DNA of 64,000 nucleotides, taken from assembly GCA_027483665.1 (NCBI GenBank), contig JAIXUC010000041.1, positions 62,001 through 126,000 of the forward strand, read 5' to 3'. This document shows positions 22,300 through 31,822 of the stretch, in pieces. The DNA is from Comamonadaceae bacterium (GTDB lineage Bacteria > Pseudomonadota > Gammaproteobacteria > Burkholderiales > Burkholderiaceae_C). Numbering within the stretch: position 1 is the first letter of the stretch; every line of letters starts with the position of its first letter. A program made the translations under genes and the position numbers. The notes under the pieces were generated by a model, which was given only the letters and a program-made list of their open reading frames with translations, was not told where the DNA came from and did not search any database.

Positions 22300-23766
22300 A
22301 TGGGAAAAGTCACTGGATTCATGGAGTACGAGCGCATCGAGGAGGGCTATCAGCCAGTCGAGCAGCGCTTGAAAAACTACAAAGAATTCGTCATCACCCT
22401 GGACGACGCATCTGCAAAGCAACAAAGTGCCCGCTGCATGGACTGCGGCACGCCCTTTTGCAACAGCGGTTGCCCCGTCAACAACATCATTCCGGATTTC
22501 AACGAACTGGTGTTTCAAAGCGAGTGGAAGAACGCCATCGCGGTGCTGCACAGCACCAACAATTTCCCCGAATTCACGGGGCGCATTTGCCCAGCGCCTT
22601 GCGAGGCAGCATGCACGCTCAACGTGAATGACGACGCGGTGGGCATCAAGTCAATCGAGCACGCCATCATCGACCGAGCCTGGGCCGAAGGTTGGGTGGT
22701 GCCGCAGCCGCCTCAGGTGAAAACCGGGAGAAAAGTCGCTGTTGTGGGTTCTGGCCCGGCAGGTATGGCGGCCGCACAGCAGCTGGCGCGCGCGGGTCAC
22801 GACGTCACCGTGTTCGAGAAGAATGACCGCGTGGGCGGGCTGCTGCGCTACGGCATTCCCGACTTCAAGATGGAGAAGACGCACATTGACCGGCGTGTGT
22901 CGCAAATGGAAGCCGAGGGCGTGCGCTTTAGAACGGGCGTCTTGGTCGGGAACTTGCCCGAAGGTACCAAGGTCACCAACCTCTCCCAAGAAACCATCAC
23001 GCCCGATCAGCTCAAAGCCGAGTTTGATGCCGTGCTGCTGACGGGGGGGTCGGAGCAATCGCGTGATTTGCCAGTGCCGGGCCGGGAACTCGACGGCGTG
23101 CACTTCGCCATGGAGTTTTTGCCGCAGCAAAACCAAGTGAATGCGGGAGACAAGCTCAAGGGCCAGATTCGCGCCGATGGCAAGCACGTGATCGTGATCG
23201 GCGGCGGTGACACCGGCAGCGACTGTGTGGGCACCAGCAATCGCCACGGAGCAGCCAGCGTGACCCAATTCGAGCTGATGCCCGAGCCCCCCGTCGAAGA
23301 AAACCGTCCCCTTACTTGGCCTTACTGGCCTACCAAGCTGCGCACCAGTTCGAGCCACGAAGAGGGTTGCGAGCGCGAGTTTTCTATTGCCACCAAAGCG
23401 TTCTTGGGGGACAAGGGCAAAGTGGTCGGGCTGCAGACGGTTCGGGTGGGCTGGAAAGACGGCAAGATGGCCGAGGTTGCTGGCAGCGAGCAGGTGCTCA
23501 AGGCCGACTTGGTGTTGCTGGCCATGGGGTTTGTCAGCCCCGTGGCTTCGGTGCTCGACGCTTTTGGTGTGGACAAGGATGCGCGTGGCAACGCCCGGGC
23601 TGGCACCGAAGACAAGGGCGCTTACCGCACCAACGTGCCTCAAGTGTTCGCAGCAGGCGACATGCGGCGAGGCCAATCATTGGTGGTGTGGGCTATCCGT
23701 GAGGGGCGCCAGGCTGCGCGAGCCGTGGACGAGCATCTCATGGGCAAAAGCGACCTTCCGCGTTAA
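22300..23766 (+). CDS. gltD: Glutamate synthase small subunit
   Basis: GltD takes electrons from NADPH through FAD and 4Fe-4S clusters to GltB. The 488-residue product has the N-terminal cysteine clusters [18 protein letters not shown] and [15 protein letters not shown], an FAD-binding [17 protein letters not shown], an NAD(P)-binding [14 protein letters not shown], and the C-terminal FAD contact [18 protein letters not shown]. It lies 52 bases behind gltB in the usual gltBD order. The 156 bases after it show no gene and no clear terminator; a TATCAT at 23875-23880 is a weak -10 candidate for mlaF. Confidence 0.97.
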   Translation: MGKVTGFMEYERIEEGYQPVEQRLKNYKEFVITLDDASAKQQSARCMDCGTPFCNSGCPVNNIIPDFNELVFQSEWKNAIAVLHSTNNFPEFTGRICPAPCEAACTLNVNDDAVGIKSIEHAIIDRAWAEGWVVPQPPQVKTGRKVAVVGSGPAGMAAAQQLARAGHDVTVFEKNDRVGGLLRYGIPDFKMEKTHIDRRVSQMEAEGVRFRTGVLVGNLPEGTKVTNLSQETITPDQLKAEFDAVLLTGGSEQSRDLPVPGRELDGVHFAMEFLPQQNQVNAGDKLKGQIRADGKHVIVIGGGDTGSDCVGTSNRHGAASVTQFELMPEPPVEENRPLTWPYWPTKLRTSSSHEEGCEREFSIATKAFLGDKGKVVGLQTVRVGWKDGKMAEVAGSEQVLKADLVLLAMGFVSPVASVLDAFGVDKDARGNARAGTEDKGAYRTNVPQVFAAGDMRRGQSLVVWAIREGRQAARAVDEHLMGKSDLPR

Positions 23767-23922
23767 GGCGGGCGTACGGCACGAGCACCCGCGGGGCGAG
23801 TCGCCGCAGACTGACAGCGCGCAATGCCCCTTTGGCGACGGGAGCCAAGCGCCTGAGTCAACAGGGTGTTCCCGTATCATCGCGCGCTCGCACCGGCGGC
23901 ATTGTCCGGAGCGAGACGTTTG

Positions 23923-24756
23923 ATGACCCCCTCCGCCTCCTCCCCACTCGTTGACATCAGCAATCTCTGCTTTGGCTACGGCAGCAGGCCGGTTCTCGAT
24001 GGGATATCGCTGCAGGTTCCTCGAGGAAAAGTGACCGCGCTGATGGGTGCGTCGGGCGGCGGAAAAACCACTGTCCTGCGCCTGATTGGTGGGCAACTTC
24101 AGCCGCAATCTGGCAACCTGGTACTCAATGGACAAGACATGTCCGGCGCCAGCCAAGATGTCTGGTATGCGGCTCGGCGGCGCATGGGCATGTTGTTTCA
24201 GTTTGGCGCTCTGTTCACAGACCTCAGCGTTTTCGATAACGTCGCCTTTCCACTGCGAGAGCACACCAACCTGCCCAGCGCCATGGTGCGCGACATCGTG
24301 CTCATGAAGCTCGATGCCGTCGGCTTGCGCGGGGCCCGCGACCTGATGCCCTCCGAGATATCAGGCGGCATGGCGCGCCGGGTTGCCCTCGCCAGGGCGA
24401 TTGCCCTGGACCCAGAACTGGTGATGTACGACGAACCCTTTGCGGGCTTGGACCCTATTTCGCTCGGTACCGCTGCACGACTGATTCGCCAACTCAACGA
24501 CAACCTGGGCCTGACCACCCTCATCGTCTCCCACGATCTGGAAGAGACCTTTCGCATCGCCGATCAGGTGGTTGTTCTGGCTAACGGCAAGGTGGCCGCT
24601 CAGGGCACGCCGCAGGCCGTTCGTGAAAGCTCGGACCCGCTGGTTCACCAGTTTGTGAATGCGCTACCTGACGGCCCGGTGCGCTTTCACTATCCCGGCC
24701 CGGATGTGCGCGATGACTTCGGGCCGTCTGGCTCTAAAAAAAGGACTGGGCGATGA
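23923..24756 (+). CDS. mlaF: Phospholipid transport ATPase MlaF
   Basis: MlaF is the cytoplasmic ATPase of the MlaFEDB complex, which moves phospholipids between the inner membrane and the periplasmic carrier MlaC and so keeps the outer membrane asymmetric. The 277-residue product has Walker A GASGGGKTT, signature EISGGMARRVALARAI and Walker B ELVMYDEPFAGLDP. The ATG at 23923 gives the normal N-terminus. The last 30 residues form a charged tail. The stop overlaps the mlaE start (ATGA). Confidence 0.94.
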   Translation: MTPSASSPLVDISNLCFGYGSRPVLDGISLQVPRGKVTALMGASGGGKTTVLRLIGGQLQPQSGNLVLNGQDMSGASQDVWYAARRRMGMLFQFGALFTDLSVFDNVAFPLREHTNLPSAMVRDIVLMKLDAVGLRGARDLMPSEISGGMARRVALARAIALDPELVMYDEPFAGLDPISLGTAARLIRQLNDNLGLTTLIVSHDLEETFRIADQVVVLANGKVAAQGTPQAVRESSDPLVHQFVNALPDGPVRFHYPGPDVRDDFGPSGSKKRTGR

Positions 24757-25535
24757 CCCCTTTTCGTCTGGCCGATTTGGGGTTTGCGGTGCGCCAGTGG
24801 TTGGCCGACGTGGGCTATGCCACACGACTCCTGTGGGCCGTGCTGCGGCATTCGGGCTCTACGTTGCGTCGATTCGGCCTGGTGCGCGATCAAATCCATT
24901 TTCTCGGTAACCACTCACTGGCCATCATCACCATTTCGGGCCTTTTCGTAGGCTTTGTTCTGGGACTGCAGGGCTACTACACCCTGCAGCGCTACGGCTC
25001 TTCGGAGGCTTTGGGTGTGCTGGTTGCGCTTTCCTTGGTGCGCGAACTCGGACCGGTCATCACGGCCTTGTTGTTTGCAGGCCGGGCTGGTACATCGCTC
25101 ACGGCGGAAATTGGTCTGATGAAGGCCGGCGAGCAACTCAGTGCCATGGAAATGATGGCGGTAGACCCTGTGCAACGCGTTTTGGCGCCGCGTTTTTGGG
25201 GCGGCGTGATCGCCATGCCATTGTTGGCCGCGGTGTTCAGCGCGGTCGGCATCATCGGTGGCTGGGTCGTGGGTGTGGTAATGATTGGCGTGGACTCGGG
25301 CTCTTTCTGGAGCCAGATGCAAAGCGGCGTCGACGTGTGGAACGATGTCGGCAACGGCATCATCAAAAGCGTGGCTTTTGGGATCACGGTGACTTTCGTT
25401 GCGCTGCTTCAGGGTTATCGCGCCAAGCCGACGCCTGAAGGTGTTTCTCGCGCCACCACGCGCACGGTGGTCATGGCGTCTTTGGCAGTCTTGGCCATCG
25501 ACTTTGTGCTGACCGCCATGATGTTCAGCATTTGA
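24753..25535 (+). CDS. mlaE: Phospholipid transport permease MlaE
   Basis: MlaE is the membrane permease of the Mla complex. The 260-residue product carries the MlaE-family signatures GLQGYYTLQRYGSSEALG, LRELGPVITALLFAGRAG-type sequence and AGTSLTAEIGLMKAGEQL, with five to six hydrophobic segments. It overlaps mlaF by 4 bases and is followed by mlaD after 37 bases. Confidence 0.95.
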   Translation: MTPFRLADLGFAVRQWLADVGYATRLLWAVLRHSGSTLRRFGLVRDQIHFLGNHSLAIITISGLFVGFVLGLQGYYTLQRYGSSEALGVLVALSLVRELGPVITALLFAGRAGTSLTAEIGLMKAGEQLSAMEMMAVDPVQRVLAPRFWGGVIAMPLLAAVFSAVGIIGGWVVGVVMIGVDSGSFWSQMQSGVDVWNDVGNGIIKSVAFGITVTFVALLQGYRAKPTPEGVSRATTRTVVMASLAVLAIDFVLTAMMFSI

Positions 25536-25572
25536 TGGTGGCAATCGGACGCAAGTCCATGAAAGGTGCGTG

Positions 25573-26088
25573 ATGCAACGCTCTGCGAAAGATGTTTGGG
25601 TTGGCTTGTTTGTGCTGCTCGGAGCCGCTGCCGTGCTGTTTCTGGCGCTGCAGTCGGCGAATTTGTTGAGTTTGAACTTTGACCCGGTCTACCGGGTCAC
25701 AGCCCGCTTTGACAACATCGGTGGCCTGAAGGCCAAGTCGGCTGTGCGCAGCTCGGGCGTCGTGGTGGGGCGTGTCGAATCCATCGTCTTCGACGACAAA
25801 ACGTTTCAGGCGCGTGTCACTTTGGCGTTGGAGCGGCGCTACACATTTCCCAAGGACAGCTCGCTGAAAATCTTGACCAGCGGCCTGCTCGGAGAACAAT
25901 ACGTTGGCATAGAGGCCGGTGCCGATGTGGCGAACTTGCAGACTGGTGACACCATCACCTCCACACAGTCCGCGGTGGTGCTGGAGAACCTGATCGGCCA
26001 GTTTTTATACAACCGCGCGGCCGACGGGGCGAACGGAGCGAGCGGAGCTAACGGAGCCAGCGGAGCCAGCGGAGCCAACGCCAAGTGA
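25573..26088 (+). CDS. mlaD: MCE-domain phospholipid-binding protein MlaD
   Basis: MlaD is anchored by one N-terminal membrane helix (about 9-30) and forms a periplasmic hexameric ring that accepts lipid in the Mla system. The 171-residue product has an MCE domain with YRVTARFDNIGGLKAKSAVR, VVVGRVESI and LLGEQYVGIEAG. The last 20 residues are a Gly/Ala/Ser/Asn tail made by 9-base repeats (see repeat at 26023). ATG at 25573 is used; a GTG directly before it is equally possible. Confidence 0.93.
   Translation: MQRSAKDVWVGLFVLLGAAAVLFLALQSANLLSLNFDPVYRVTARFDNIGGLKAKSAVRSSGVVVGRVESIVFDDKTFQARVTLALERRYTFPKDSSLKILTSGLLGEQYVGIEAGADVANLQTGDTITSTQSAVVLENLIGQFLYNRAADGANGASGANGASGASGANAK
26023..26085 (+). 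repeat. 9-base tandem repeat encoding the MlaD tail
   Basis: Six to seven imperfect 9-base units (GAC/AAC/AGC-GG(A/G)-GC(N), for example AGCGGAGCC twice in a row at 26059-26076) encode alternating Asn/Ser-Gly-Ala triplets. They keep the frame and end at the mlaD stop codon. Confidence 0.75.
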
Positions 26089-26861
26089 GCGAATTCATGA
26101 CTTTCTCAACCCGTGCTTTTCCCAGCTCGCTGGGTCGCCTGCCTTACTCGGCGGCGCTGTTGTCTTGTGTGCTGATGTTGGGTGGTTGCGCTTCCGTTGC
26201 TCAACCCCATTCACAGGACCCTCTGGAGTCATTCAACAGGGGCGTCTACAACTTCAATGACGGCCTGGATCAGGCGCTGATCAAGCCTGTGGCAGAGGCT
26301 TATGTAGCAGTCACTCCTTCGCCAGTCCGAACTGGTGTGGGTAACTTCTTCAGCAACCTCGGGGACATCTGGACGTTCGCCAACAGCCTGATGCAGTTCA
26401 AGGGGCGGGTGGCGGCTGAAACCGCTATACGGTTTTCAGTCAACACCACCTGGGGGCTGGGTGGCTTGCTGGACATCGCGACGCAAGCAGGAATTCCAAA
26501 GCATCGTGAAGATTTCGGCCAGACGCTTGGTTTTTGGGGTGTGCCTGCGGGTCCATACCTCGTCTTGCCCGTACTCGGCCCTTCGACTGTTCGCGATACC
26601 GCCGCTCTGACCGTGGATGCTCAGGGCAACGTCGTCACTCAAGGCGTCGATCACGTTTCGACTCGCAACAGCCTGAGCACGCTCAATTTGGTCAATTCCC
26701 GAGCAGAGTTTTTGAATGCTGGTCGCTTGGTGGAAGAGGCCGCCATCGATAAGTACAGCTTCACCCGGGACGTGTTCCTGCAGCGTCGCCAAAGTCAGGT
26801 CTATGACGGCGATCCGCCCGATGTGGCTGAGCCTCAAGACCCGGAACCCACCAAGCCCTGA
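26085..26861 (+). CDS. mlaA: Outer-membrane lipoprotein MlaA (VacJ)
   Basis: MlaA is the outer-membrane component that removes phospholipid from the outer leaflet and hands it to MlaC. The 258-residue product has a lipoprotein signal ending MLGGC, then DPLESFNRGVYNFND, the VacJ signature, and GVPAGPYLVLPVLGPSTVRD. The GTG overlaps the mlaD stop (GTGA); an ATG at 26097 is an alternative. In E. coli mlaA lies away from the mlaFEDCB operon, whereas here it sits inside. Confidence 0.93.
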   Translation: MSEFMTFSTRAFPSSLGRLPYSAALLSCVLMLGGCASVAQPHSQDPLESFNRGVYNFNDGLDQALIKPVAEAYVAVTPSPVRTGVGNFFSNLGDIWTFANSLMQFKGRVAAETAIRFSVNTTWGLGGLLDIATQAGIPKHREDFGQTLGFWGVPAGPYLVLPVLGPSTVRDTAALTVDAQGNVVTQGVDHVSTRNSLSTLNLVNSRAEFLNAGRLVEEAAIDKYSFTRDVFLQRRQSQVYDGDPPDVAEPQDPEPTKP

Positions 26862-26917
26862 CCAAACGCTGGGCACAGCATGGGCTGGCATGATCAGCCA
26901 GCAATAGGAACTTCCAT

Positions 26918-27571
26918 ATGAACAGAAAACGTTTTGCCCGCTTGTTGACTTTCACGATCGTGAGCGCTTGGATCGGAACAATGGCCATCTTGCCTCAGGC
27001 GCACGCGGCTGAAGAAGCTCCGGACGCATTGGTGAAACGGTTGTCCGAGGAGGTGCTAAATGCGATCAAGGCTGACAAAAGCATCAAGGCCGGCGACGTG
27101 CAACCGGTCGTCGCACTGGTCGACCAGAAGATCTTGCCCAACCTTAACTTTCAACGCATGACGGCCTCTGCTGTGGGCCCGGCATGGCGGCAAGCGACGC
27201 CCGAGCAGCGGCAGCGACTTCAAGAGGAATTCAAGATTCTGTTGGTTCGCACTTATGCCGGAGCGCTGGCTCAGGTGACAGACCAGACCATCGTGGTGCG
27301 GCCGCTGCGTTCTGCGCCGACTGACACCGAGGTGATTGTTCGCTCCGAAATTCGTGGGCGAGGAGAACCTGTGCAGTTGGACTACCGCTTGGAGAAGACG
27401 CCTGGCCAAGGCGCCGGCTGGCGGATCTTCAACCTCAATGTGCTGGGGGTGTGGTTGGTCGACACCTACCGCAGTCAGTTTGCTGCAGAAATCAATGCGC
27501 GCGGCATTGATGGACTCATCAACACACTGGCTGAGCGCAACAAATCCAACAGCACACCCCGAAAGGGTTGA
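26918..27571 (+). CDS. mlaC: Periplasmic phospholipid carrier MlaC
   Basis: MlaC shuttles phospholipid across the periplasm between MlaA and MlaD. The 217-residue product has a signal peptide ending QAHAAEE, then the MlaC/Ttg2D fold with ILPNLNFQRMTASAVGPAWR, LVRTYAGALAQVTDQ and VWLVDTYRSQFAAEI. An AGGAAC site lies upstream of the ATG. The stop overlaps the mlaB start by one base. Confidence 0.95.
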   Translation: MNRKRFARLLTFTIVSAWIGTMAILPQAHAAEEAPDALVKRLSEEVLNAIKADKSIKAGDVQPVVALVDQKILPNLNFQRMTASAVGPAWRQATPEQRQRLQEEFKILLVRTYAGALAQVTDQTIVVRPLRSAPTDTEVIVRSEIRGRGEPVQLDYRLEKTPGQGAGWRIFNLNVLGVWLVDTYRSQFAAEINARGIDGLINTLAERNKSNSTPRKG

Positions 27572-27858
27572 TGGCGATGACTGCCTACAGACTTCCGCAG
27601 GTGCTCACGCATGACCTTGCTGCAGAAGTCATGGCGCAGAGTCGCAGCGCGCTGATGTCTCAGCAATCCCAGACATGGGTGCTGGATGCCAGCCTTCTTG
27701 ATCAGTTTGATTCCTCGGCTTTGGCGGTGCTCCTGGGCCTCCGGCGATTCGCGCTGGAGTCCAAGGCCGAGCTGCAAGTGCAGGGCGCGCCACAGCGTTT
27801 GACCCAGCTGGCCGGCCTTTACGGTGTCGCTGGCCTGTTGCATCTGACCTCGCACTGA
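27571..27858 (+). CDS. mlaB: STAS-domain protein MlaB
   Basis: MlaB is a small cytoplasmic STAS protein that stabilises and activates MlaF. The 95-residue product shows the STAS core WVLDASLLDQFDSSALAVLLGLRR and LQVQGAPQRLTQLAGLYGV. The serine pair after QFD is the usual STAS loop. ATG at 27571 overlaps the mlaC stop; ATG at 27577, 10 bases behind GAAAGGG, is also possible. Confidence 0.88.
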   Translation: MAMTAYRLPQVLTHDLAAEVMAQSRSALMSQQSQTWVLDASLLDQFDSSALAVLLGLRRFALESKAELQVQGAPQRLTQLAGLYGVAGLLHLTSH

Positions 27859-27911
27859 GCTCTTGTCACACCGGTCGGGTTTTGGGCCCTGGCCTAAACT
27901 CTCTGGTCTTT

Positions 27912-28886
27912 ATGTCAGCTGTTTCCTTTCAATCGGTCTCCAAGGTTTACGCGTCATCCAAGTCTTCGGTGCGAGCTTTGGATCAGGTGAGTTTCACCAT
28001 CGAGGAAGGCGAGTTCTTCGGTTTACTCGGGCCCAACGGTGCCGGGAAGACCAGCCTCATCAGCATCTTGGCTGGCCTGTCGCGTGCCAGCAGCGGACGC
28101 ATCAGCGTCTTGGGCCACGATGTGGTGGACGACTATGTCCAAGCTAGGCGCAGCCTGGGTATCGTGCCGCAAGAGTTGGTATTCGATCCTTTTTTCAATG
28201 TGCGCGAGACCCTGCGTATCCAGTCGGGCTACTTTGGCATCCAAAACAATGACGATTGGATCGACGAGCTCCTCAGCAGCTTGGGCTTGTCTGACAAAGC
28301 CAGTGCGAATATGCGTCAACTCTCCGGTGGCATGAAGCGGCGCGTTTTGGTGGCCCAGGCTTTGGTCCACAAGCCCCCCGTGATCGTCCTTGACGAGCCC
28401 ACTGCTGGCGTCGATGTGGAGCTGCGTCAAACGTTGTGGCAGTTTGTGGCTCGGCTCAACCGCGAGGGGCACACGGTGCTGCTGACCACGCACTACCTTG
28501 AGGAAGCCGAGGCCTTGTGCCAGCGCATTGCCATGTTGAAAGAGGGGCGGGTTGTGGCGCTGGCGCCTACGAGCGAGTTGCTCAGTACTGCGGCGCCTTC
28601 CGTGTTGCGCTTTAAGCTTGATGCAGAACTACCTGCTGAATTGGCGCAACGGGCGCGCATCACTGGCCGAATCGTGCAGCTTCCGGCCCAAGACGCTGCG
28701 GACATCGAACGCTGCCTTGGGGTCCTTCGACAAGCGGGCTTGCACGCACAAGATGTTGAAATTCGAAAGGCCGATCTGGAGGATGTGTTCTTGTCGCTCA
28801 TGGCGACCAAGTCCCCGCCCCAGTCTTTGGGCGGCGCTTCTATGTCTGCGCGCGCAGACAAGTCCGCCGCGGAGACCGCGCCATGA
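27912..28886 (+). CDS. ABC-2 type exporter ATPase (YadG-like)
   Basis: ATP-binding subunit of an ABC-2 exporter, paired with the permease that follows. The 324-residue product has Walker A GPNGAGKTS, signature RQLSGGMKRRVLVAQAL and Walker B VIVLDEPTAGVD, then a C-terminal regulatory part and an Ala/Ser-rich tail. It is close to the E. coli YadG group, whose substrate is unknown. The 53-base gap behind mlaB and the overlap with the permease suggest it belongs to the mla operon. Confidence 0.9.
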   Translation: MSAVSFQSVSKVYASSKSSVRALDQVSFTIEEGEFFGLLGPNGAGKTSLISILAGLSRASSGRISVLGHDVVDDYVQARRSLGIVPQELVFDPFFNVRETLRIQSGYFGIQNNDDWIDELLSSLGLSDKASANMRQLSGGMKRRVLVAQALVHKPPVIVLDEPTAGVDVELRQTLWQFVARLNREGHTVLLTTHYLEEAEALCQRIAMLKEGRVVALAPTSELLSTAAPSVLRFKLDAELPAELAQRARITGRIVQLPAQDAADIERCLGVLRQAGLHAQDVEIRKADLEDVFLSLMATKSPPQSLGGASMSARADKSAAETAP

Positions 28887-29638
28887 CTGGCTGGCAGACG
28901 TTGCTCTACAAGGAAGTTTTGCGCTTTTGGAAAGTGAGTTTCCAGACCATCGCTGCTCCTGTGCTGACCGCCGTCTTGTACATGCTCATCTTCGGCCACG
29001 TGCTCGAGGACCACGTGCAAGTGTTTGAGCAAGTGAGCTACACCGCTTTTCTGGTGCCTGGGCTGGTCATGATGAGCGTGCTGCAAAACGCCTTTGCCAA
29101 CAGTTCCTCTTCGCTGATTCAGAGCAAGATCATGGGCAACCTGGTTTTCTTGCTGCTGACCCCGCTGTCGCACCGCAGCTGGTTTGTGGCTTACGTGGGG
29201 TCGTCCATGGTCCGAGGCTTAGCCGTTGGCTTGGGCGTTTTTGCTGTCACCGCCTGGTTTGGCCGACCTTCGTATGCAGCGCCTTTGTGGATCATCGCCT
29301 TCGCCTTGATGGGTGCTGCCCTGATGGGCGCCCTGGGTCTGATCGCCGGCCTTTGGGCTGAGAAATTTGACCAGTTGGCTGGCTTTCAGAACTTCATCAT
29401 CATGCCGATGACGTTTTTGAGTGGTGTTTTTTATTCGATTCACTCGCTGCCTGCGGTTTGGCAGACCATCAGCCACCTCAACCCGTTTTTCTACATGATC
29501 GACGGCTTTCGCTATGGTTTTTTTGGCGCAAGCGATGTGTCGCCCTGGCTCAGCCTGGCGGTCGTGGCCAGCGCACTCGCCGGGGTTGCGGCGCTGGCCC
29601 TGCACCTGCTGCGCACGGGCTACAAGATCAGAAACTGA
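28883..29638 (+). CDS. ABC-2 type exporter permease (YadH-like)
   Basis: Membrane subunit of the YadGH-like exporter. The 251-residue product has six hydrophobic segments and ABC-2 family signatures such as VPGLVMMSVLQNAFANSSSS, FIIMPMTFLSGVFYS and LNPFFYMIDGFRYGF. The ATGA overlap with the ATPase gene supports a dedicated pair. Substrate not inferable; location between mlaB and ibaG hints at an envelope role. Confidence 0.9.
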   Translation: MTGWQTLLYKEVLRFWKVSFQTIAAPVLTAVLYMLIFGHVLEDHVQVFEQVSYTAFLVPGLVMMSVLQNAFANSSSSLIQSKIMGNLVFLLLTPLSHRSWFVAYVGSSMVRGLAVGLGVFAVTAWFGRPSYAAPLWIIAFALMGAALMGALGLIAGLWAEKFDQLAGFQNFIIMPMTFLSGVFYSIHSLPAVWQTISHLNPFFYMIDGFRYGFFGASDVSPWLSLAVVASALAGVAALALHLLRTGYKIRN

Positions 29639-29648
29639 AACTCACAGC

Positions 29649-29891
29649 ATGACTGCCGAAGAACTCACCGACATCATCCGCGCCGGCCTTCCTTGCGAAC
29701 ACATTGCGCTGGACGGGGACGGGCGTCACTGGTACGCCACGATCGTCTCTGAATCCTTCGAGGGGCGTCGCCTGGTGCAACGCCATCAGCAGGTGTACGC
29801 CACCTTGGGACACAAGATGCACACCGACGAAGTGCACGCGCTGTCCATGAAGACCTTCACGCCTGCCGAGTGGGCTGCACAGCCGCGCTGA
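29649..29891 (+). CDS. ibaG: BolA-family protein IbaG
   Basis: An 80-residue BolA/IbaG protein, a glutaredoxin partner in Fe-S handling and acid response. It has the BolA core HIALDGDGRHWYATIVSESFEGRRLVQRH split as DGRHWYATIV and EGRRLVQRHQQVYATLG, and a C-terminal HALSMKTFTPAEW. It sits directly before murA, as in E. coli where ibaG lies between mlaB and murA. Confidence 0.93.
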   Translation: MTAEELTDIIRAGLPCEHIALDGDGRHWYATIVSESFEGRRLVQRHQQVYATLGHKMHTDEVHALSMKTFTPAEWAAQPR

Positions 29892-29903
29892 GAACGGACT
29901 CTT

Positions 29904-31169
29904 ATGGACAAGCTTTTGATTCGTGGCGGGCGCACCCTGGCTGGAGAGGTGCAGGTATCGGGTGCCAAGAACGCTGCGCTGCCTCAGTTGTGTGCAGCCT
30001 TGTTAACGGCTCAGCCGGTGCGCTTGCGCAACGTGCCACATTTGCAAGACGTGGCCACGATGATGAAGCTGATCCGAAACATGGGGGTGGCCGCCGAGCG
30101 GGACGCATCGGGTGATGTGCTGCTCGACGCAGGCAAGCTCAGCTCGCCCGAGGCACCCTACGAGCTGGTGAAAACCATGCGCGCCTCGGTGCTGGCCCTG
30201 GGGCCGCTGCTGGCGCGCTTCGGCGAGGCCACTGTGTCTTTACCGGGTGGCTGTGCGATTGGTTCACGCCCGGTTGACCAGCACATCAAAGGCCTGCAGG
30301 CGATGGGCGCAGACATTCGCGTCGAGCACGGATACATGATCGCGCGTCTGACCGAAGGCAGGGCCCGCCTGCGGGGCGCGCGCATCACGACCGATATGGT
30401 CACTGTGACCGGCACCGAGAATTTCTTGATGGCCGCTTGTTTGGCCGAAGGCGAGACGGTGCTGGAGAACGCCGCCCAGGAGCCTGAGATTCCTGATTTG
30501 GCAGAGATGCTGATTGCCATGGGAGCGCACATTGAAGGCCACGGCAGCAGCCGCATCCGCATCGAAGGTGTCCAAGCCTTGCAAGGTTGTACGCATCAGG
30601 TCGTGGCTGACCGCATCGAGGCTGGTACCTTCCTGTGTGCCGTGGCTGCCACGGGCGGTGATGTGTTGCTGCGTCATGGACGGGCGGACCACTTGGACGC
30701 AGTCATCGAAAAGCTCCGAGAGGCGGGCGCAGAGGTGCTGGCAGTTCCCGAAGGAATCCGGGTGCGGGCATCAGGCCGACTCCAGGCAGTGGGCTTTCGC
30801 ACCACGGAGTACCCCGGATTTCCAACCGATATGCAGGCGCAGTTCATGGCGCTCAACTGCGTGGCGCAAGGCACCAGCACCGTGACCGAAACCATTTTTG
30901 AAAACCGCTTCATGCACGTCAATGAACTGGTCCGCTTGGGCGCCCGCATCCAGATCGACGGCAAGGTGGCTGTGGTCGAAGGCGTGGAGCGCCTCTCGGG
31001 TGCGACCGTCATGGCCACCGACCTGCGTGCATCGGCTTCGCTCGTGATCGCTGGCTTGATCGCACAAGGCAACACTGTGGTGGACCGCATCTACCACCTG
31101 GATCGGGGTTACGACCGCATGGAAGCCAAGCTGGCAGCACTGGGCGCGGACATCGAAAGGATCAAGTGA
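29904..31169 (+). CDS. murA: UDP-N-acetylglucosamine 1-carboxyvinyltransferase
   Basis: MurA transfers enolpyruvate from PEP to UDP-GlcNAc, the first committed step of peptidoglycan synthesis. The 421-residue product has the catalytic K22-N23 pair ([11 protein letters not shown]) and active-site cysteine C117 in [15 protein letters not shown], the fosfomycin target. Asp/Arg substrate contacts occur in [16 protein letters not shown]. It lies 12 bases after ibaG and overlaps hisG by 4 bases. Confidence 0.97.
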   Translation: MDKLLIRGGRTLAGEVQVSGAKNAALPQLCAALLTAQPVRLRNVPHLQDVATMMKLIRNMGVAAERDASGDVLLDAGKLSSPEAPYELVKTMRASVLALGPLLARFGEATVSLPGGCAIGSRPVDQHIKGLQAMGADIRVEHGYMIARLTEGRARLRGARITTDMVTVTGTENFLMAACLAEGETVLENAAQEPEIPDLAEMLIAMGAHIEGHGSSRIRIEGVQALQGCTHQVVADRIEAGTFLCAVAATGGDVLLRHGRADHLDAVIEKLREAGAEVLAVPEGIRVRASGRLQAVGFRTTEYPGFPTDMQAQFMALNCVAQGTSTVTETIFENRFMHVNELVRLGARIQIDGKVAVVEGVERLSGATVMATDLRASASLVIAGLIAQGNTVVDRIYHLDRGYDRMEAKLAALGADIERIK

Positions 31170-31822
31170 TCACATTGGCCCTGTCGAAGGGACGCATATT
31201 CGATGAAACCATGCCTTTGCTCGAAGCGGCGGGTGTGCAGGTTCTCGACGACCCAGAGCGCTCGCGCAAGCTCATTTTGGACACCAGCGACCCGGGGCTG
31301 CGCGTGGTGCTGGTGCGCGCAACAGACGTGCCGACTTACGTGCAATACGGAGGCGCCGACATGGGCGTCGTGGGCAGTGACACGTTGTTGGAGAGTGGGT
31401 GTGAAGGGCTCTACCAGCCGCTCGACCTGCAGATCGCACGTTGTCGCCTGAGTGTGGCGGTTCGGGCTGATGCCGACTATCAGCAGGCTGTGCGGCAGGG
31501 CGCGCGCTTGAAAGTCGCCACGAAATACGTGCGGCTGTCGCGCGAGTTTTTTGCGGCCAAGGGCGTGCACATCGACCTCATCAAGCTCTACGGCAGCATG
31601 GAGTTGGCACCCCTTACCGGGCTGGCAGATGCCATCGTCGACTTAGTGTCCACGGGGGGCACGCTCAAGGCCAATCATCTGGTCGAGGTCGAGCGCATCA
31701 TGGATATCAGCGCGCGACTGGTTGTGAACCAAGCCTCACTCAAGCTCAAGCCCTTGGCCTTGCGTCGATTGATTGACGCTTTCGACCAAGCGCTGCCCCA
31801 TCGCTCCGGCGTACCCTCATGA
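31166..31822 (+). CDS. hisG: ATP phosphoribosyltransferase, short form
   Basis: HisG joins ATP and PRPP in the first step of histidine synthesis. At 218 residues it is the short form, which lacks the C-terminal regulatory domain and in known cases needs the HisRS-like partner HisZ. HisZ is not in this window. Signatures are [30 protein letters not shown] and [16 protein letters not shown]. The GTG start overlaps the murA stop. Confidence 0.95.
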   Translation: MITLALSKGRIFDETMPLLEAAGVQVLDDPERSRKLILDTSDPGLRVVLVRATDVPTYVQYGGADMGVVGSDTLLESGCEGLYQPLDLQIARCRLSVAVRADADYQQAVRQGARLKVATKYVRLSREFFAAKGVHIDLIKLYGSMELAPLTGLADAIVDLVSTGGTLKANHLVEVERIMDISARLVVNQASLKLKPLALRRLIDAFDQALPHRSGVPS

